From: Betaproteobacteria bacterium
GTDB taxonomy: Bacteria > Pseudomonadota > Gammaproteobacteria > Burkholderiales > Casimicrobiaceae
DNA length: 9,186 nucleotides
Direction: 5' to 3'
Assembly (NCBI GenBank): GCA_025355395.1
Contig: JANXZT010000165.1
Span: 1 to 9,186, forward strand
This document shows positions 6,070 through 9,186 of this stretch, in pieces; positions within the stretch are counted from its first letter, which is position 1, and each line of letters opens with the position of its first letter. The notes under the pieces are model-generated. The model worked only from the letters and a program-made list of their open reading frames with translations. It did not search any database and had not been told where the DNA came from. The translations under genes were made by a program, and so were the position numbers.

Positions 6070-7268
6070 GTGTAGTCGAGGCCCATGGCATCACGCACAT
6101 CGCGCATCGTTTCCTCGGCGAGCTTGCGTGCGCGCTCGCAGCCATCCGCGACAATATTGCGAACCAGCGAAGGATCATCGAGATAGCGCTGCGCCCGCTC
6201 CCGAATGGGTTGCTGCTCGCGGATGATGGCGTCGATCACCGGCTGCTTGCAATCGAGACATCCGATGCCGGCGGTGGTGCACCCCTGCATGACCCAAGCA
6301 CGCGTCGGCTCATCGGAATACACCAAATGCAGCCCCCATACCGGGCATTTGAGCGGATTGCCGGGGTCGTTGCGGCGCACCCGCGCCGGGTCCGTTTGCA
6401 TGGTGCGGATCTTGCGCGTCACGTCAGCCGGCTCTTCACGCATCATGATGGCGTTGTCATAGGACTTCGACATCTTCTGGCCGTCGAGACCCGGCACTCG
6501 TGGCGTTTCCGTGAGCAACGGTTGTGGCTCCGGCAGGATCACGCGCCGCGACCCCTCGAGATATCCGAACAGTCGCTCGCGATCGCCAAGGGAAAGGTTC
6601 TGCGTTTCGTTGAGCAGGTCGCGCGCCGCCTCCAATGCATCGGTCTCGCCCTTTTCCTGGAACGTCGTGCGGAGCTCGTTGTAGCGACGCGCCTTCTTTG
6701 CGCCGAGTTTTTTAACCGCCGCCTGCGCCTTCTCTTCGAACCCGGCCTCGCGCCCGTAGACGAAGTTGAACCGCCGCGCAAGCTCGCGCGTCACCTCGAT
6801 GTGCGAAACCTGATCCTCGCCGACCGGCACCATATTGGCGCGATAAATCAGGATGTCGGCGGACATCATCACCGGGTAACCCAGGAAGCCGAAGTTGGAG
6901 AGATCCCGGTCGACAAGCTTCTGTTGCTGATCCTTGTAGGTCGGCACGCGCTCGAGCCAGCCTACGGGCGTGATCATGCCAAGCAGCAGCGTCAGCTCGG
7001 CGTGCTCCGGCACCCGCGACTGGATGAACAGGGTCGCCCGGCTGGGATTGATTCCTGCTGCCAGCCAGTCGACGAACATCTCCCAGACGCTGTCGGCGAT
7101 CCTTTCCGCCGAATCGTAGTGGGTGGTCAGCGCATGCCAGTCAGCCGCGAAAAACAGGCACTCGTACTCCTCCTGCAGGCGAACCCAGTTCTTGAGCGCA
7201 CCATGGTAATGGCCGATATGCATTCGTCCCGTGGGACGCATTCCCGACAACACGCGGTCAGAAAACAT
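6066..7268 (-). CDS. trpS: Tryptophanyl-tRNA synthetase, long form with insertion
   Basis: This cytoplasmic class I synthetase charges tRNA(Trp). The 400-residue product carries the HIGH motif at 17-20 (RMHIGHYHGAL) and KMSKS at 265-269 (LDGQKMSKSYDNAI). TrpS landmarks GYPVMMSADILIYRANMVPVGEDQVSHIE (130-158) line the tryptophan and ATP pockets. It is about 65 residues longer than a typical 335-residue bacterial TrpS. The extra length lies around 172-250, a charged helical stretch (EEKAQAAVKKLGAKKARRYNELR and onward) ending LFGYLEGSRRVILPEPQPLLTE. As I recall, this long form is common in Betaproteobacteria. Cys330, Cys337 and Cys340 (C-x6-C-x2-C) near the C-terminal domain could bind metal; that is inference. 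The start is 18 nt after the protease stop, and the stop overlaps scpA as ATGA. Confidence 0.96.
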   Translation of the reverse strand: MFSDRVLSGMRPTGRMHIGHYHGALKNWVRLQEEYECLFFAADWHALTTHYDSAERIADSVWEMFVDWLAAGINPSRATLFIQSRVPEHAELTLLLGMITPVGWLERVPTYKDQQQKLVDRDLSNFGFLGYPVMMSADILIYRANMVPVGEDQVSHIEVTRELARRFNFVYGREAGFEEKAQAAVKKLGAKKARRYNELRTTFQEKGETDALEAARDLLNETQNLSLGDRERLFGYLEGSRRVILPEPQPLLTETPRVPGLDGQKMSKSYDNAIMMREEPADVTRKIRTMQTDPARVRRNDPGNPLKCPVWGLHLVYSDEPTRAWVMQGCTTAGIGCLDCKQPVIDAIIREQQPIRERAQRYLDDPSLVRNIVADGCERARKLAEETMRDVRDAMGLDYT

Positions 7269-7286
7269 GGCGGTGAAGGCGCCGGC

Positions 7287-7946
7287 CTAGATGCCGACGA
7301 GCGCGCGAAGAAAACCCAGGACGATGGCGATCAGGGGGCGCATGACCACGTCGAGCGCACCCGTCGCGAGCAACACGATGATCAGCATGAAACCGTACGG
7401 CTCCATCCGGGAATACGTTGCCGCCAGCGAGTGGGGGAGCAGGCTGACCGCGATGCGGCCGCCGTCAAGCGGCAGGATTGGCAAAAGATTCAGCACCATC
7501 AGCACCACGTTAATCATGATCCCGGCACGGGACATGAACTGCAGCCCGTCGCTGTCGAGCACGCCGCCATCTGCGGAAAGCCGGAAAAAGACGGCCCACA
7601 GGATGGCCATCGCCAGGTTGCTGCCGGGTCCCGCCGCCGCCACCCAAAGCATGTGTCGCTTCGGGTCGCGCAGGTTGGAAAAATTGACCGGCACGGGCTT
7701 GGCCCAGCCGAACAGGAATCCGCCGCCGCCCGCAAGCTTGGCCAGCAGCAATAAACCCAGCGGCACGATCACCGTACCGACCAGATCGATATGCTTCAAG
7801 GGGTTGAGCGTGACGCGGCCCAGCATCCAAGCGGTCTGGTCCCCGAAAATCCGGGCGACGTAGCCGTGAGCCGCTTCGTGCAGCGTGATCGCGAAAACCA
7901 CCGGCACCGCGTAAAGCGCGATGGTTTGAAGCAGCGAAAAATCCAT
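7287..7946 (-). CDS. Site-2 protease family (M50B) membrane metalloprotease
   Basis: The 219-residue protein is a compact intramembrane zinc protease of the M50B group. The metal ligands are visible: His23 and His27 with catalytic Glu24 in LHEAAHGYVARIFGD, and Asp161 in NLLPILPLDGGRI (153-165). Hydrophobic membrane segments occur around 5-22, 57-72, 97-121, 142-160 and 184-212. The tract GWAKPVPVNFSNLRDPKRHMLWVAAAGPGSNLAMA (80-114) is typical of the short SpoIVFB/YwhC-like bacterial members. No PDZ or CBS domain is present, so it is not RseP. Its substrate is unknown. It lies 45 nt after yciO and 18 nt before trpS, an arrangement I recall from many betaproteobacteria, probably co-transcription rather than a functional link. 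The start at 7946 has no strong Shine-Dalgarno sequence, although a GGGG tract lies somewhat far upstream. Confidence 0.93.
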   Translation of the reverse strand: MDFSLLQTIALYAVPVVFAITLHEAAHGYVARIFGDQTAWMLGRVTLNPLKHIDLVGTVIVPLGLLLLAKLAGGGGFLFGWAKPVPVNFSNLRDPKRHMLWVAAAGPGSNLAMAILWAVFFRLSADGGVLDSDGLQFMSRAGIMINVVLMVLNLLPILPLDGGRIAVSLLPHSLAATYSRMEPYGFMLIIVLLATGALDVVMRPLIAIVLGFLRALVGI

Positions 7947-7991
7947 TGAGGCGCCTATTTTACCCCACTCCCCGCGGCTCTACCGGAAGTC

Positions 7992-8633
7992 TTACTCCGT
8001 TGCCGGCAATTCGATGCCGAGGCGCGCGGGGTCTCCCCTTCCGAGACGGACGACCGCAGGCGCCGCTTCGGCCAGATCGATGACCGTCGTCGGCTCAAGA
8101 TGACAGGCGCCCGCGTCGATGATGAGATCCACCGAATGCTCCAGCAGCTCCCGGATTTGTTCCGGCTCATTGAGAGGCTCGGTCCTAAGTGGAAGGATCA
8201 GCGTAGACGACAGGATGGGCTCCCCGAGCTCCGTGAGCAATGCCCGCACGACGGGATGGTCGGGCACGCGCACCCCCACCGTGCTTCGTTTGGGATGCTG
8301 CAGGCGCCGCGGGACCTCGCCGGTCGCCGGCAGAATAAACGTATAGCTCCCTGGAGTCCCCTGCTTGAGGATGCGAAATTGCCAAGTATCCATCCTTGCA
8401 TAGCGTCCGATCTGTGCGAGATCACGACAGACCAGGGTGAGGTGATGATGGATGTCGATGCCCCGGATGGTGCGCAAGCGCCCCGCTGCCGCGACGTCTC
8501 CCAACCGACAGCCGAGCGCATAACTCGAGTCGGTGGGGTACGCAATCACCCCACCCTGGCGCAGGATCACCGCAGCCTGGCGCATCAGTCGCGGTTGCGG
8601 ATTGTCGGGGTGGACGACGAAGTACTGGGCCAT
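7992..8633 (-). CDS. yciO: YciO-type TsaC/Sua5 (YrdC domain) family protein
   Basis: The 213-residue product matches the YciO branch of the YrdC fold from its first residues (MAQYFVVHPDNPQPRLMRQA). TsaC/Sua5 enzymes make threonylcarbamoyl-AMP for the t6A modification of tRNAs reading ANN codons. YciO is a paralogue with an uncertain main role. Family landmarks are GGVIAYPTDSSYALGC (27-42), LTLVCRDLAQIGRYARMD (65-82), GSYTFILPATGEVPRRL (95-111), KRSTVGVRVPDHPVVRALL (115-133) and PTTVIDLAEAAPAVVRLGRGD (181-201). Where TsaC has a Ser-x-Asn motif this protein reads LSSTLILP (141-148), and the Lys-x-Arg motif is also not evident. Both changes are typical of YciO. It is the first gene of the minus-strand block. 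The ATG at 8633 lacks a Shine-Dalgarno sequence and lies only 9 nt past a TATATA tract. Confidence 0.92.
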   Translation of the reverse strand: MAQYFVVHPDNPQPRLMRQAAVILRQGGVIAYPTDSSYALGCRLGDVAAAGRLRTIRGIDIHHHLTLVCRDLAQIGRYARMDTWQFRILKQGTPGSYTFILPATGEVPRRLQHPKRSTVGVRVPDHPVVRALLTELGEPILSSTLILPLRTEPLNEPEQIRELLEHSVDLIIDAGACHLEPTTVIDLAEAAPAVVRLGRGDPARLGIELPATE

Positions 8634-8644
8634 GACCAGAGCTA

Positions 8645-8650
8645 TATAAT
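8645..8650 (+). promoter_or_regulatory. Candidate -10 element (TATAAT) for the cysB-like gene
   Basis: A perfect TATAAT sits 44 nt upstream of the TTG start at 8695, within the 61-nt gap divergent to yciO. No good -35 hexamer is visible at 16-18 nt spacing, where the sequence runs into the yciO start region. The promoter may therefore need an activator or be weak. The same AT-rich tract read on the minus strand gives TATATA and may serve yciO. Confidence 0.45.
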
Positions 8651-8671
8651 TGCAGCGAATTCTAACCTGCA
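8651..8671. promoter_or_regulatory. Candidate LysR-type operator, TGCAG-N11-CTGCA
   Basis: TGCAG (8651-8655) and CTGCA (8667-8671) form a perfect 5-bp inverted repeat separated by 11 nt, which satisfies the LysR-family T-N11-A rule. It begins directly after the TATAAT and covers the expected transcription start of the cysB-like gene, where a bound regulator would block its own transcription. CysB is known to repress its own gene in enteric bacteria; applying that here is inference from position and symmetry. A five-base arm can occur by chance. Confidence 0.4.
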
Positions 8672-8694
8672 GTCATATCCGGCTCTCGCGTCTT

Positions 8695-9186
8695 TTGAAC
8701 ATCCAGCAACTGCGCTATCTGTGCGCTATCGTCGATCATGGCCTCAACGTCTCGGATGCCGCAGAGGCGCTTCATACATCGCAGCCCGGGGTCAGCAAGC
8801 AGGTTCGGCAACTGGAGGACGAGATCGGCGTGCCGGTCTTCATTCGTCAAGGCAAGCGGCTCGCCTGCCTGACCGAAGCGGGCGCTGCAGTGGTCGCAAC
8901 CGCCCGTCGCGCCCTCAAGGAGATCGAAAACCTCAAGCAGGTTGGCGCAGAGTACAAACGCGACGACGCCGGCACGCTCGCCATTGCAACGACCCATACC
9001 CAGGCCCGCTACGTCTTGCCGCCGGTATTGCGCGATTTTTCAGAGCAATATCCCAAGGTCAAGCTGGTGCTGCACCAAGGCAACCCGGTACAAGTGGCAG
9101 AACAGACTGCGCGGGGCGAAGTCGATGTCGGCATTGCGACGGAGGCGCTTACCTCCTACCCGGAGCTCGCCACGCTGGAATGCTAT
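8695..9186 (+). CDS. cysB: CysB-like LysR-family transcriptional regulator (partial at window end)
   Basis: The 164 codons visible, about half of a normal 310-325-residue protein, encode a LysR-type regulator of the CysB/Cbl group. This group controls sulfate and sulfonate assimilation in response to O-acetylserine/N-acetylserine. The winged helix-turn-helix covers about 1-60, with LNVSDAAEALHTSQPGVSKQVRQLEDEIGVPVFIRQGKRL at 17-56. The effector domain opens with the CysB hallmark TTHTQARYVLP (99-109). Thr100, Thr102 and Gln103 match the ligand-contacting positions described for Klebsiella CysB. HQGNPVQVAEQTARGEVDVGIATEAL also fits the family. The start is TTG at 8695, chosen because the product then aligns with CysB from residue 1 (NIQQLRYL against NLHQFRFV). 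An in-frame TAA at 8647 bars longer forms except a TTG at 8650 that overlaps the -10. No Shine-Dalgarno sequence is evident. Whether it is CysB proper or a paralogue such as Cbl cannot be settled from half the protein. Confidence 0.88.
   Translation, partial: MNIQQLRYLCAIVDHGLNVSDAAEALHTSQPGVSKQVRQLEDEIGVPVFIRQGKRLACLTEAGAAVVATARRALKEIENLKQVGAEYKRDDAGTLAIATTHTQARYVLPPVLRDFSEQYPKVKLVLHQGNPVQVAEQTARGEVDVGIATEALTSYPELATLECY

Noticed and set aside
5269..6075. Plus-strand open frame of about 268 codons
   Set aside because: It is fully antisense to scpA, with no recognisable domain.
6210..7754. Long open plus-strand frame of about 514 codons
   Set aside because: It is antisense to trpS and the site-2 protease, both with complete motifs. 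Its His/Arg/Gln-rich composition is typical of a shadow frame in GC-rich DNA.

Overview
The window is GC-rich bacterial chromosome with dense, mostly housekeeping genes. Several points suggest a betaproteobacterium: the run yciO - site-2 protease - trpS - scpA - scpB - rluB, a roughly 400-residue TrpS with a long insertion before KMSKS, an RluB with a long Gly/Pro/Arg-rich tail, and a CysB-type regulator. This placement is inferred from family knowledge; no search was run.

Layout. Positions 1-681 (-) hold the N-terminal amidase half of glutamine-dependent NAD+ synthetase, cut by the window start. Divergent from it, about 799-2016 (+), is a PF04339/COG3146 acyltransferase-like protein of the GNAT/FemAB fold. 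It has no obvious canonical start, and a strong hairpin sits in the divergent gap. At 2132-2935 (+) is a crotonase-fold enzyme that lacks both hydratase glutamates and looks more like an enoyl-CoA isomerase (PaaG/ECI type). A short convergent gap with GC hairpins separates it from a long minus-strand block.

The minus-strand block, in transcription order from 8633 down to 3021, is yciO (TsaC/Sua5 paralogue), an M50B site-2 protease, trpS, scpA, scpB and rluB. Spacing is tight: 45 nt, 18 nt, an ATGA overlap, 81 nt, then a probable 152-nt out-of-frame overlap, which suggests one operon. It links tRNA/rRNA functions (YciO, TrpS, RluB) with chromosome condensation (ScpA and ScpB, the SMC partners) and a membrane protease. 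Divergent from yciO, from 8695 to the window end (+), is the N-terminal half of a CysB-like LysR regulator. The 61-nt gap has a perfect TATAAT and a TGCAG-N11-CTGCA inverted repeat that could be an autoregulatory operator.

I found no mobile element, CRISPR array, tRNA, rRNA or defence/toxin module. No intergenic stretch exceeds about 300 bases. I do not see an undescribed multi-gene system. The points worth a second look are local: the scpB/rluB overlap, the RluB tail with its embedded hydrophobic island, the altered crotonase active site, the hairpin in the nadE/acyltransferase gap, and the cysB promoter architecture.
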